A stretch of 32,980 bases of DNA, from positions 1-32,980 of the forward strand of contig CAMYAE010000024.1 in assembly GCA_947253655.1 (NCBI GenBank), written 5' to 3'. The position numbers and the translations under genes were made by a program. Under the pieces are notes generated by a model, which made no database searches, was not told where the DNA came from, and was given only the letters and a program-made list of their open reading frames with translations. Each line of letters opens with the position of its first letter. The first letter of the stretch is position 1. This DNA comes from an uncultured Bacteroidales bacterium. Lineage in GTDB: Bacteria > Bacteroidota > Bacteroidia > Bacteroidales > UBA932. Positions 24,835-32,929 of this stretch are shown here, one piece after another.

Positions 24835-26154
24835 TTAAAATTTCATATACGGTATCTTATATTCATCCGGGAAAGTCAGCGTCCTCTGCTCCTCCATTGC
24901 CTGATTGCCGAGAAGGCACAGCACAGTGGAACAATAGGCTTCTTCCACTACGTCTTCGGCTTTCTCCCCGGATATGCATGACTGACAGAATGCGGCAAGA
25001 ATTACATCAGAGCCGTCATGATCCACACCTATCATACTCTGACCATGATTGACATGTATATCACCGCCTATTATATAATGAGGCACATATTCTATCTTTG
25101 TCTCAGGACGCCACGAAGGACCGGCTGACGGAATGGCGGCGAAGGCCTTGTCTTTAACCTGGGATATAAGCTGCTTTATACCGGATTGTGTATGGTCTTC
25201 CTCCAGATAATACAGCCCCCTCGCGAGGTGCATTGTACCTTTGCTGCCCAGAATTTCATCCTCCATTCCATTGAATTTGTTGGAAATCAAAGATTCGTAG
25301 TTGATTTTCTTGCCGTCCGAATACCTGTATATGACATTGACGCTGTCATATACTTCCCTGCCGTCTTTCCAATACACAATATCACCCATTCCCGTAATCT
25401 CCACCGGCATCCTATGGGCGGCCCAATTGCAAATCTCCAGCTGATGACAGGCAAGCTCCGTCATAAGGCCTCCGGAACTTTCCTTATACAATCTCCAGTT
25501 GATTTTCCTTTCCAGCTCAGGAGACGGAACCTCACGACGCCAATCTGCATTCCTGAACCAATAACAGCGCATACCCACCACCTCGCCGATAAGGCCGGAA
25601 TGTATCATTTCCATTCCCTTGGTATATTTCTCGTCATACATCCTCTGCATACAGAAATACAGGGCCCTGTCAGTGTGAAGGTACGCATCATAAATGGCCT
25701 TGCACTCATCGAGAGTCCTCGCCATTGCCTTTTCGCAGAAAACATGTTTGCCGGCAGACAAGGCGTCCAACACAATAGGAGCATGCCAATTGAGCGGTGT
25801 TGAAATTATAACCCCGTCTATATCCCTATCCTCTAACAACTTATGATAATCGGTATATGCCTTCGCCCCCGGACATGCCTCTATAGCCTGTTGCAGCGAA
25901 GGACCATAATTATCACAAACGGCTGCTATCTCGGCAAACGGAATATTCTTAAGATTATGTATATGGTACATGCCTCTTGAGCCTGTACCAATCAAGGCCA
26001 CACGTGCTTTATCCTTCCCTATTGCTGCAATCTTCTCAGGAGAACACGATGACAGCCAAGGGGCGGTGGCCATAAGTGCTCCCCCGCCGACTATCATGCC
26101 CATGCTCTTCAAAAATTGTCTTAAACTAAGATCAACTTCTTGTTCCTTACTCAT
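24835..26154 (-). CDS. Gfo/Idh/MocA oxidoreductase lipoprotein
   Basis: 439 residues from the ATG. The open frame extends four codons to a TTG at 26166, which is less likely. The signal segment SLRQFLKSMGMIVGGGA looks like a degenerate Tat signal with one Arg, and a lipobox LSSC gives Cys37. The Rossmann motif is ALIGTGSRGMYH. The usual EKP is EKA (Lys142 kept), and GGLMTELACHQLEI provides the downstream His. The GTGSRG start and overall shape resemble GH109-type NAD-dependent glycosidases, but I cannot assign that activity. The start overlaps the 3' end of the flavin transferase gene by 8 bp. Confidence 0.87.
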   Translation of the reverse strand: MSKEQEVDLSLRQFLKSMGMIVGGGALMATAPWLSSCSPEKIAAIGKDKARVALIGTGSRGMYHIHNLKNIPFAEIAAVCDNYGPSLQQAIEACPGAKAYTDYHKLLEDRDIDGVIISTPLNWHAPIVLDALSAGKHVFCEKAMARTLDECKAIYDAYLHTDRALYFCMQRMYDEKYTKGMEMIHSGLIGEVVGMRCYWFRNADWRREVPSPELERKINWRLYKESSGGLMTELACHQLEICNWAAHRMPVEITGMGDIVYWKDGREVYDSVNVIYRYSDGKKINYESLISNKFNGMEDEILGSKGTMHLARGLYYLEEDHTQSGIKQLISQVKDKAFAAIPSAGPSWRPETKIEYVPHYIIGGDIHVNHGQSMIGVDHDGSDVILAAFCQSCISGEKAEDVVEEAYCSTVLCLLGNQAMEEQRTLTFPDEYKIPYMKF

Positions 26155-26959
26155 TTTCCGATTCAAATACTTTTATTTCAACATCTCCGAAATTCTGCAT
26201 AATGTCTTCGTCAAGACGACCGTCCGACGCCATAACAGTTGTGCTAAGCACCTCTGCCTCAACAGGATTGCCCGATACCACAGCACAGACCATTCTTTTG
26301 CAGTTCCTCTCTCCCGACAGAGGGTTTATTATATGTCCTATATATCCTACAGAATTGCCCGAAACGGACAAGGCTTCGTCCCTCAGCTTAAATTCATGTA
26401 GAGGCTTCCTGCTGAAAGGCTCCGAAAGGCTGACTTTCCAGCAGTCTCCGTACGGATGCCGGCCTATGGCAAGAATCGAACTTCCGCCAAAATCGACAAA
26501 AGCGTTCTCTACACCGCCTCGAAGCAAAATTCCCTTTATATTCTCCAAAGCATAGCCTTTTGCAAAGCCGCCAAAATCAAAAGCCACATCATCCTCACTC
26601 ACCGAAACACGTCCGCCTGACAGACTTACACGAGAAAAGCCGTTTATGGTCACATCAAACATCCCCCTTGTCTTCCTATAATAATCTTCACAACTGACCA
26701 AGACATTCCATAGGCCGGAGCTGATTTCCAATCCGGAATATGCCCTCCCGATATTCAATGCAGAGACCTCGCTCGCTGCATCAAAGCGGTTAAGCATCTT
26801 GTCAAGCCCATCGAGACAGGAGCAAACATCCCGGAAGAGTTTCTCAGCCAAATATCTTTTAAGACCGGTCGTTACAAACTCGAAACGTGTGCCCATAATG
26901 TAAGGCACACCGCCATAAAACATGGCCTCGTTGTCGTAATATCCGGTCTCGGTCTCCAT
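26147..26959 (-). CDS. apbE: ApbE-type FAD:protein FMN transferase
   Basis: 270 residues. ApbE enzymes move FMN from FAD to a Thr/Ser of extracytoplasmic redox proteins. Family motifs seen: MGTRFEF near the start, FDFGGFAKGYALE (the substrate loop), VDFGGSSILAIG, DEALSVSGNSVGY and HIINPLSGE. Most ApbE proteins are lipoproteins; this one has no signal peptide, and its start is fixed by the TAATG overlap with the upstream gene. It therefore seems to stay in the cytoplasm. No flavin-acceptor motif of the S/D-G-A-T type was found in the neighbours. Its placement between two exported oxidoreductases suggests it serves that module. Confidence 0.88.
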   Translation of the reverse strand: METETGYYDNEAMFYGGVPYIMGTRFEFVTTGLKRYLAEKLFRDVCSCLDGLDKMLNRFDAASEVSALNIGRAYSGLEISSGLWNVLVSCEDYYRKTRGMFDVTINGFSRVSLSGGRVSVSEDDVAFDFGGFAKGYALENIKGILLRGGVENAFVDFGGSSILAIGRHPYGDCWKVSLSEPFSRKPLHEFKLRDEALSVSGNSVGYIGHIINPLSGERNCKRMVCAVVSGNPVEAEVLSTTVMASDGRLDEDIMQNFGDVEIKVFESENE

Positions 26960-28338
26960 TATTCAGCTGCTACTCTGACAGCAGATGTAGTTATATAATA
27001 TTTTGACAAGACGTTTTCCATTTCCCATTCGGGAACCTTGCCCTCTTTGAGATAGCTGAAGAATTTACGGGCCACCTTTACAAAGTGTTCGGTATGACCG
27101 AGCCTGTATTCGTCAGGTACATCTATGAGATACCGGCCACCCTCCTCTTCCTTAAAGGATATTAAAGGGTATTCCGTGTCTATGGCTTTTAATGCCGCTG
27201 CAATATTTTTCTCAAAAGCCGCCTTGTCCGTGCCGGATGTATTCTCTACATACAGTTGTCTGACATAGCCGGTAGAGGCATCCTGTATTATCAGAATTGA
27301 CGCTTTCGAGCCTTTTTTAAGTGAGGAGAAAGTATCCCCTCCGCCATCCGGAGCTTCAAAATTCCATTTTACCGCCAAAGAAGAATATATGCCTTTTATC
27401 CTGAATTTCAAAGTGCCGTTTGCCATTACTTCCAACACATCATCATTTATATATTCGGAAAGATAAGAGGGAAACTGCTGTGCTCCGGTGGAAAGTGTAA
27501 ACTCATCAAGGGTTATCTCGGTCGGATAATGAGTGGCACCCACAAGCTCCACATCCCGATTATAATCTATCCCTTGTCCGGGAAAACATTGCCATTGCAC
27601 AAGATCGATAAGGTGGGTGGTGACATCTGCTATGCCCTCCCCTTGCCTGTGTACATCATAATACCATTGCGGACGGACCAAAGGTTGGCCTGAAACTGTC
27701 TTGAAGAAGTGGTGAACGCTCTCCATTTTAACGGACGGAGCCTCCGGAGAGCCGGCTGACAGAGTCCCGAAAAGAGCCGTGTCCGCAAGGAACCTCTTCT
27801 CAAGGATATTCAGAATATCATATCTCTCGGTCATAAGTTCATAGATGATACGGCCTTTTTCGGTTGCTGTTGCATAGGCCCGGCGGAGCAGTTCGAAATC
27901 TTCTGCATTTATCGCCATTGGTTTGTCGGAAAGCACATTATATCCGGCTCCGACAGCAGCAAGTATATATTCAGTCTTCTTCAGATTGTCCCCTGCGAGA
28001 ATCACGACATCCCCTTTCCTTTCCGAAAGCATTTTCTCAAGATAATCATCTCCGATATAAGAGACCAGCTTCCATGAAGTAGGATTGTCCTCTCTGCCGT
28101 TATATGAGTCTATGCTCTTGATATATTGTCTGACGCCTTCTCCCTCCGGGGCATAGAGATATATGGTGTCATTGACTCCATCCATCATCTCCTGCTGAAG
28201 AAGAGCAGCATGAAAATGCCCAGGGTCGAGCACGACTATCTTTATGGCAGAGGCAGCAGTTTTCCTGCCGCATGAAACAAGGGCGGCAGACAATGCAAAA
28301 ACAAGAACAAAGGAAACGATGCAGGTTATTTTATTCAT
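26959..28338 (-). CDS. Gfo/Idh/MocA-like oxidoreductase lipoprotein (divergent)
   Basis: 459 residues with a clear lipobox LVSC (Cys23). The nucleotide-binding start is degenerate: IKIVVLDPGHFHAALLQ in place of GxGxxG. The catalytic-lysine region reads DKPMAI in place of EKP. DPGHFHA and the long C-terminal half match the putative oxidoreductase C-terminal-domain group (Pfam PF16490), whose chemistry is unknown. Whether it still binds NAD(P) is doubtful. It overlaps the preceding gene by 4 bp and the ApbE gene by 1 bp, so it is translated as part of the same message. Confidence 0.85.
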   Translation of the reverse strand: MNKITCIVSFVLVFALSAALVSCGRKTAASAIKIVVLDPGHFHAALLQQEMMDGVNDTIYLYAPEGEGVRQYIKSIDSYNGREDNPTSWKLVSYIGDDYLEKMLSERKGDVVILAGDNLKKTEYILAAVGAGYNVLSDKPMAINAEDFELLRRAYATATEKGRIIYELMTERYDILNILEKRFLADTALFGTLSAGSPEAPSVKMESVHHFFKTVSGQPLVRPQWYYDVHRQGEGIADVTTHLIDLVQWQCFPGQGIDYNRDVELVGATHYPTEITLDEFTLSTGAQQFPSYLSEYINDDVLEVMANGTLKFRIKGIYSSLAVKWNFEAPDGGGDTFSSLKKGSKASILIIQDASTGYVRQLYVENTSGTDKAAFEKNIAAALKAIDTEYPLISFKEEEGGRYLIDVPDEYRLGHTEHFVKVARKFFSYLKEGKVPEWEMENVLSKYYITTSAVRVAAE

Positions 28339-29342
28339 TTATCGAATTTTCTGATGATTTTCTTTGCGTCCTTTTCACCTTTACGGTAGGCCTCCTCCAT
28401 TGTCACTATACGACCGCCTTCTGCCTTACTCATATTAGAGGCCTTCATGAATGTAAAGATTTCCAAAGTCTCTTCCTTTGATACGGGAGATTTACCTGTG
28501 CGGAAGAATTTCAAAATCTGTTCCAAAAGCACCTTATATCCCTGGTATCCGCCTGCCTGCACGGCACCTTTTGGTGTGAATACCGTACCTCCATAGACAG
28601 CAGGTGATTTCTGGATGCCCCTGAAAGTCCCTATCCTGCCGTCAGACCACAGACCGGTAACCACATCGGCCTTTCCCTCCGACGACATCCTGTTAACCGC
28701 CACACAGCCCGTACCCATTACCGTAAACAAGGTCTCCACTCCATGGATTCCGTAAAAGCCGAAATCCGGATGTGTCGGTTCAAAAGAATGTGGGGAATAG
28801 CAGTCTGCTCCGACAACCCTTCCGAACTCGCCCTCCCTGATTTTCTGGTTCTGCGGAGAATATCTAAGTGCAGAAGAAGAGAATATTGGCACATTGTACT
28901 TTTCAGCCATTTCATAAATTGCAATGGCCTCGCCTAAGGTAGCAGCTATCGGCTTGTCTATATAGCAGATCTTGCCGGATTTGAACACTTCCAAAGCCTG
29001 TTCGGGATGAAGGCGTCCGTCATTAGTCTCCAAAAGCACACAATCCACCTTGTCAAGCAGCTCGGCTATTGAGGGGACTATCTCAACTCCGTAATTCTTG
29101 ACTGTCTCTATGTACTTAGGAATTCTCTCATAGCTTGACTTGATTGTCTTCGACCCGTAGGGATATGCGGCGACTATCCTAAAGCCGTCCGAAAACTCTT
29201 TTTCTTTGCCGCTATTGATTATTTCCGTAAATGCCGTTGAATGAGAGGTGTCCAGCCCTATAATACCTATCTTTATGATTTCCTGGGCCGAAACGGAAAA
29301 ACAAAAGAAAATTACCGATGCTAAAACAATTATCCTTTTCAT
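28335..29342 (-). CDS. Secreted Gfo/Idh/MocA-family oxidoreductase
   Basis: 335 residues with a Sec signal peptide cleaved near SVSAQ (about residue 20). The Rossmann start is IGIIGLDTSHS, with DKP in the EKP position, then YSPHSFEPTHPDFGFYGIHGVETL carrying His residues in the usual active-site region. GLDTSH-type members are frequent in Bacteroidota glycan loci but are uncharacterised. Sec export means it would leave the cytoplasm unfolded and so without its cofactor. First of the oxidoreductase genes, 51 bp after nagB. Confidence 0.87.
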   Translation of the reverse strand: MKRIIVLASVIFFCFSVSAQEIIKIGIIGLDTSHSTAFTEIINSGKEKEFSDGFRIVAAYPYGSKTIKSSYERIPKYIETVKNYGVEIVPSIAELLDKVDCVLLETNDGRLHPEQALEVFKSGKICYIDKPIAATLGEAIAIYEMAEKYNVPIFSSSALRYSPQNQKIREGEFGRVVGADCYSPHSFEPTHPDFGFYGIHGVETLFTVMGTGCVAVNRMSSEGKADVVTGLWSDGRIGTFRGIQKSPAVYGGTVFTPKGAVQAGGYQGYKVLLEQILKFFRTGKSPVSKEETLEIFTFMKASNMSKAEGGRIVTMEEAYRKGEKDAKKIIRKFDK

Positions 29343-29393
29343 AACTTACTATAAATATAATTATTTTCTATATCATCACGCCAACATTTCGCA

Positions 29394-30167
29394 TTATTCC
29401 TCTTGTTGGGCTAAAAGCCGTGAACTGTTATTGTCAAGATACAGTACCGCGTTACTCTTTCTCCTCAAGACACTTGCAGGGCATTTCTCCGAAATCTCGC
29501 CATAGACAGCATTGCGTACAGCAGGGGCTTTCTTTGCAAAAGGCACGATGCAGAACATCCATTCTGCACGAAGCAAGGCAGGAACGGTAAGAGTCAGAGC
29601 ATGGGTCGGAACCTGATCGAGGTCCTCAAAGCATTTCTCATTTACTTGCTGCGTGCGGCAAACATGGTCCAACTTCACGACCTTCACCAACTTTTTGTCA
29701 TTGAAATCCGCCACCTCCGGGTCGTTAAACGCAATATGACCGTTCTCACCTATACCCAGACAAACTATATCTACCGGTTTATCATTCAGGAGCTTGGAAT
29801 ACCTTGCACATTCGGCGTCCAAATCCTTGGCATTTCCGTCGATATAACTAACGGACTTGAACGGCACGAGGTCAAAAAGCCTGGAACGCAGGAAGTTTCC
29901 GAAACTCTGCGGAGCATCCCCGGCTATTCCTATATATTCGTCCATATGGAATGCGTTGATACGCTCCCACTCTATACGCCTATCAGATATAAGGCATCTC
30001 AAGAACTCCTGCTGTGAGGGGGCTGCAGCGAATATCATATTAATTTCGCCTCGCTCCGCAAGCAAAGACACTATCCTGCCTGATACGTCCTCCGCTGCCT
30101 CTTTCGCCATTTCGTGAATATCCTCATAAATTTTGACCGTCAGACAGTCCTTCTTCATAGATAACAT
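29394..30167 (-). CDS. nagB: Glucosamine-6-phosphate deaminase
   Basis: 257-residue cytoplasmic enzyme converting glucosamine-6-phosphate to fructose-6-phosphate and ammonia. NagB-fold motifs: AFHMDEYIG (Asp76, the enolising base), GIGENGHIAFNDP (139-150, with the active-site His144) and THALTLTVPALL. The residue matching E. coli Asp141 is Asn, as it also is in the Bacillus enzyme, so activity is expected. A related sugar-phosphate isomerase is a less likely alternative. The 5' end overlaps nagA by 44 bp, or 35 bp if the ATG at 30158 is used. Confidence 0.9.
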   Translation of the reverse strand: MLSMKKDCLTVKIYEDIHEMAKEAAEDVSGRIVSLLAERGEINMIFAAAPSQQEFLRCLISDRRIEWERINAFHMDEYIGIAGDAPQSFGNFLRSRLFDLVPFKSVSYIDGNAKDLDAECARYSKLLNDKPVDIVCLGIGENGHIAFNDPEVADFNDKKLVKVVKLDHVCRTQQVNEKCFEDLDQVPTHALTLTVPALLRAEWMFCIVPFAKKAPAVRNAVYGEISEKCPASVLRRKSNAVLYLDNNSSRLLAQQEE

Positions 30168-31365
30168 AACCTTTTGATATTGTTTTTTGTACTTTTATAT
30201 TCCCGTCAAAAATAATAATGTCGGCATCTTTACCCACCTCAAGACTGCCTATTCTGTCATATACTCCAAGTATTTGAGCAGGAGTCGCAGTCATCATCCT
30301 TACAGCATCTTCCAATGGCACTCCGGCCATATTCATCATTGTCCTGACAAGCCTGTCGGTTGTGGCCACGCTACCTGCAAACGCTGTTCTGTCAGGCAAT
30401 TTCGCCACCCCGTCCTCTACAATCACTTTCTGGCCGTTTTTAAGGCTTCCCAAAATATATTCCCCGTCCGGCATACCTGCAGCCCGCATCGCATCTGTGC
30501 ACAAAGCTGTCTTGCCAGGACCCTTGAACTTATATACAAAGCGAAGCAACGGAGCCGGAAGATGAACGCCGTCTGCAATTATCTCTACTGTAAAACCGTC
30601 CAACAGATATGCGGCTTCGACAGCTCCGGCATATCTGAACGCGTTTCTCCTTGTCACCGAGGACATTGCACAGTAAAGATGAGTAGCGTGTGTGTAACCG
30701 GCTTCGTATGCCTTCTCCACATCTTCGTAAACAGCGTCCGTATGTGCTACAGATGCAAGTATTCCTTTTCCCTTGAGAACACGACCGAACTCTATAGCAC
30801 CCTCAATTTCCGGAGCGACACTCCACCTTATAATGTCGTCTGTAGCGGCAAATATTGCATTATAATGTTCCGGAACAGGTTTCTTGAGGTAGGACGGGTC
30901 CTGTGCACCAGCCTGTTTAGGAGAAAAATACGGTCCTTCAAGATGAAGGCCAAGAAACCGGGCTCCCTCACTATTCTTCTTGCACGCCTCCTTGTAGATT
31001 CTGAAAGTCTCAAACAATTCCTCGTCCGTGCAAGTCAGAGTCGTCGGTGCCATTGAAGTAGTACCATATCTGGCATGGGTGCGTGCCACTCCAAGGAAGG
31101 CCTCTACCGTCCCATCCATAAAATCATATCCTCCGCCGCCATGAATGTGTATATCGATAAAACCGGGTGACACATATTTGCCTCCGGCATCTATAATCTC
31201 GTCTTCATTGCAAGCACAGCCTGAAGGGGAGGCACTCATTCGGCTGAAATAATCGTTTTCAGACATGATACTGTCAATCCTGCCACCACGGCATACAATT
31301 ACTTTCCCCGAAACTATACCGTCAGGGAGAATAAGCTTTCCGTTTATGATTACAAGTCGTCTCAT
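30124..31365 (-). CDS. nagA: N-acetylglucosamine-6-phosphate deacetylase
   Basis: 413-residue amidohydrolase that removes the acetyl group from GlcNAc-6-phosphate, feeding NagB. Metal and active-site motifs are present: HIHGGGG (73-79), HLEGPYF (141-147, metal-binding Glu143), VAHTDA, HATHLYCAMS and the catalytic-Asp motif TDAMRAAGMPDG. The N- and C-terminal strands form the small beta-sandwich normal for amidohydrolases. Length matches the family. It overlaps the permease gene by ATGA and nagB by 44 bp, so the three are translated together. No GlcNAc kinase gene is present nearby. Confidence 0.94.
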   Translation of the reverse strand: MRRLVIINGKLILPDGIVSGKVIVCRGGRIDSIMSENDYFSRMSASPSGCACNEDEIIDAGGKYVSPGFIDIHIHGGGGYDFMDGTVEAFLGVARTHARYGTTSMAPTTLTCTDEELFETFRIYKEACKKNSEGARFLGLHLEGPYFSPKQAGAQDPSYLKKPVPEHYNAIFAATDDIIRWSVAPEIEGAIEFGRVLKGKGILASVAHTDAVYEDVEKAYEAGYTHATHLYCAMSSVTRRNAFRYAGAVEAAYLLDGFTVEIIADGVHLPAPLLRFVYKFKGPGKTALCTDAMRAAGMPDGEYILGSLKNGQKVIVEDGVAKLPDRTAFAGSVATTDRLVRTMMNMAGVPLEDAVRMMTATPAQILGVYDRIGSLEVGKDADIIIFDGNIKVQKTISKGYVIYEEGLSDGQNL

Positions 31366-32696
31366 ACTCTGTCAGATTTTTTCCATGAAGTTATTTTATG
31401 GCCTATTGTGGCAAAGAAAATCAAATATAGGAAGCAAGGCACAAGAATCCAGTAGCCTGCCTGAAGACCGACCCTGCCGGCGAAATAACTATATACCAAA
31501 GGCATTATAGCATTTCCGCAAAGCGCCATTACCAATAACGAAGAACCGATTTTTGTAAATTTCCCCAAACCCTTGATAGACAACGGCCATATACCTGCAT
31601 ATATCATCGCATTAGGAAATCCTATTCCGCAAAGGAAAAATATGGAAGCCTTGGTGCTATGACCGAACAAAGTCATCTCAAAATTCGCAAAAATCACACC
31701 GAAAGACAGCAGAAGGCCGATTATCGAGCAGGCCAACAAGGCGTTTTTCTGTGATATATATTTCGGAATCAATAATATTCCGAGAATATAGCCTATCATT
31801 GTAGCTCCAAGCACATAGGAGGGGAAAGCCTTGGCTTCAAGCAAATCCATTCCCAAGGAGTTGGCATAGTTAATCATTGTGTCAACAGAAATTACCTGCT
31901 CCCCCATGTGTGCGAATATAGCTATGACACCTAACACGAGGTAGGGGAAAGAGAATACGCTTTTACGCTCCTCGTGCACAGTCTCATCGGCCTCCGGCTT
32001 CGCATTCTGCTCATTCGTGTCTATTTCCGGCAGCACCGAATACCTTATGCCTACTCCGGCGAGCAGAAGCAGTACGCCCAAAACAGCATAAGGGACAACA
32101 ACTCTGCGGATAAGGCTGTCCAGCATACCCGCCTGCACTGCAGGGTCGAGTGTGCCTGACTCAATGGCAGCAAACATATCACTGTCACTTGCCTTTAAAA
32201 TCAGGGCTGCAAAAATCAATGGAGACAAGATGCCTGCAAGTTTGTTGCATATACCCATTACGCCTATTCTGCGGGCGGCACTGTCAATCGGACCTATAAT
32301 GGTAACGTACGGATTGGCGGCCGACTGGAGTATTGCCAAACCGGTGCCGATTGAAAACAGGCCTATAAGGAATATAGGGAACTGTCGCGTGAATGCTGCC
32401 GGCACGAAAATAAAAGCTCCCATTGCTGCACACATAAAACCGTACATAATGCCGCGCTTGAAGCCGACCCGTTTCAGCAACATCCCCGATGGCACTGACA
32501 TCACCAAATAGGCAATATAAAAAGCGAATGCGGTCAGGTATGACTCAAAATGAGTAAGTTCGCAACAAATTCTAAAATAGGGAATAAGTATGGAGTTCAC
32601 CCATGTAATGAACCCAAAGATGAAGAACATCCCTGCCAAAATCGCAATGGATATGTAATATATCCTTTTCTGTTCCGGTGTCTTGATGGTTTCCAT
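31362..32696 (-). CDS. FucP-type MFS sugar permease, probably for GlcNAc
   Basis: 444-residue, 12-helix inner-membrane H+/sugar symporter of the FucP/GluP branch. It shows the branch's GFITWVNSILIPYFR in helix 1 and LAILQSAANPYVTIIGP in the helix 4 region. NagP GlcNAc permeases belong to this branch, and linkage to nagA and nagB makes GlcNAc the likely substrate. FucP-type carriers do not phosphorylate the sugar, so a separate kinase is needed to make the NagA substrate. The ATG at 32696 is chosen; the open frame extends three codons to a TTG at 32705. Confidence 0.9.
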   Translation of the reverse strand: METIKTPEQKRIYYISIAILAGMFFIFGFITWVNSILIPYFRICCELTHFESYLTAFAFYIAYLVMSVPSGMLLKRVGFKRGIMYGFMCAAMGAFIFVPAAFTRQFPIFLIGLFSIGTGLAILQSAANPYVTIIGPIDSAARRIGVMGICNKLAGILSPLIFAALILKASDSDMFAAIESGTLDPAVQAGMLDSLIRRVVVPYAVLGVLLLLAGVGIRYSVLPEIDTNEQNAKPEADETVHEERKSVFSFPYLVLGVIAIFAHMGEQVISVDTMINYANSLGMDLLEAKAFPSYVLGATMIGYILGILLIPKYISQKNALLACSIIGLLLSFGVIFANFEMTLFGHSTKASIFFLCGIGFPNAMIYAGIWPLSIKGLGKFTKIGSSLLVMALCGNAIMPLVYSYFAGRVGLQAGYWILVPCFLYLIFFATIGHKITSWKKSDRV

Positions 32697-32779
32697 AAAA
32701 ATCAACTCACTCTAATAGAGGTACAAACGCTTAGTGAAGACCTTACAAATTAGTATAATAGTGTCATGGTGCGGCGTAA

Positions 32780-32805
32780 TGCAACTGCAATATGTTGCAA
32801 AGTTA
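32780..32805 (-). promoter_or_regulatory. Candidate promoter and operator of the GlcNAc operon
   Basis: On the minus strand TAACTTTG (32798-32805) fits the -7 consensus; I see no good -33 TTTG. TGCAAC (32780-32785) and GTTGCA (32794-32799) form a 6-bp inverted repeat over the predicted start site and edge of the -7 box, where a repressor could bind. Leader to the permease ATG would be about 95 nt. Confidence 0.35.
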
Positions 32806-32889
32806 ATTCTTTTCCTCTTCGATAATATAAGAAAAACGAATTATCGTCATCACTTAACGCAAATTTTCATAATTTATGGAAATAAATAG

Positions 32890-32924
32890 AAAACGGCCTT
32901 GTAGTACTCTACAAAGCCGTTTTT
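32890..32924 (-). terminator. Terminator after tRNA-Ala
   Basis: A 15-bp inverted repeat with one G-T mismatch (AAAACGGCCTTGTAG and CTACAAAGCCGTTTT), loop TACT, begins 5 bp past the tRNA. The minus-strand product ends in UUUU followed by a U-rich run, a good intrinsic terminator. It indicates the tRNA transcript ends here and does not continue into a 23S rRNA gene. Confidence 0.85.
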
Positions 32925-32929
32925 CAAAG

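Noticed and set aside
30187..31056. Long plus-strand open frame (289 codons) opposite nagA
   Set aside because: The minus strand encodes a complete NagA with all motifs; the plus-strand translation is Cys/His/Ser-rich without any recognisable domain, typical of an antisense shadow.
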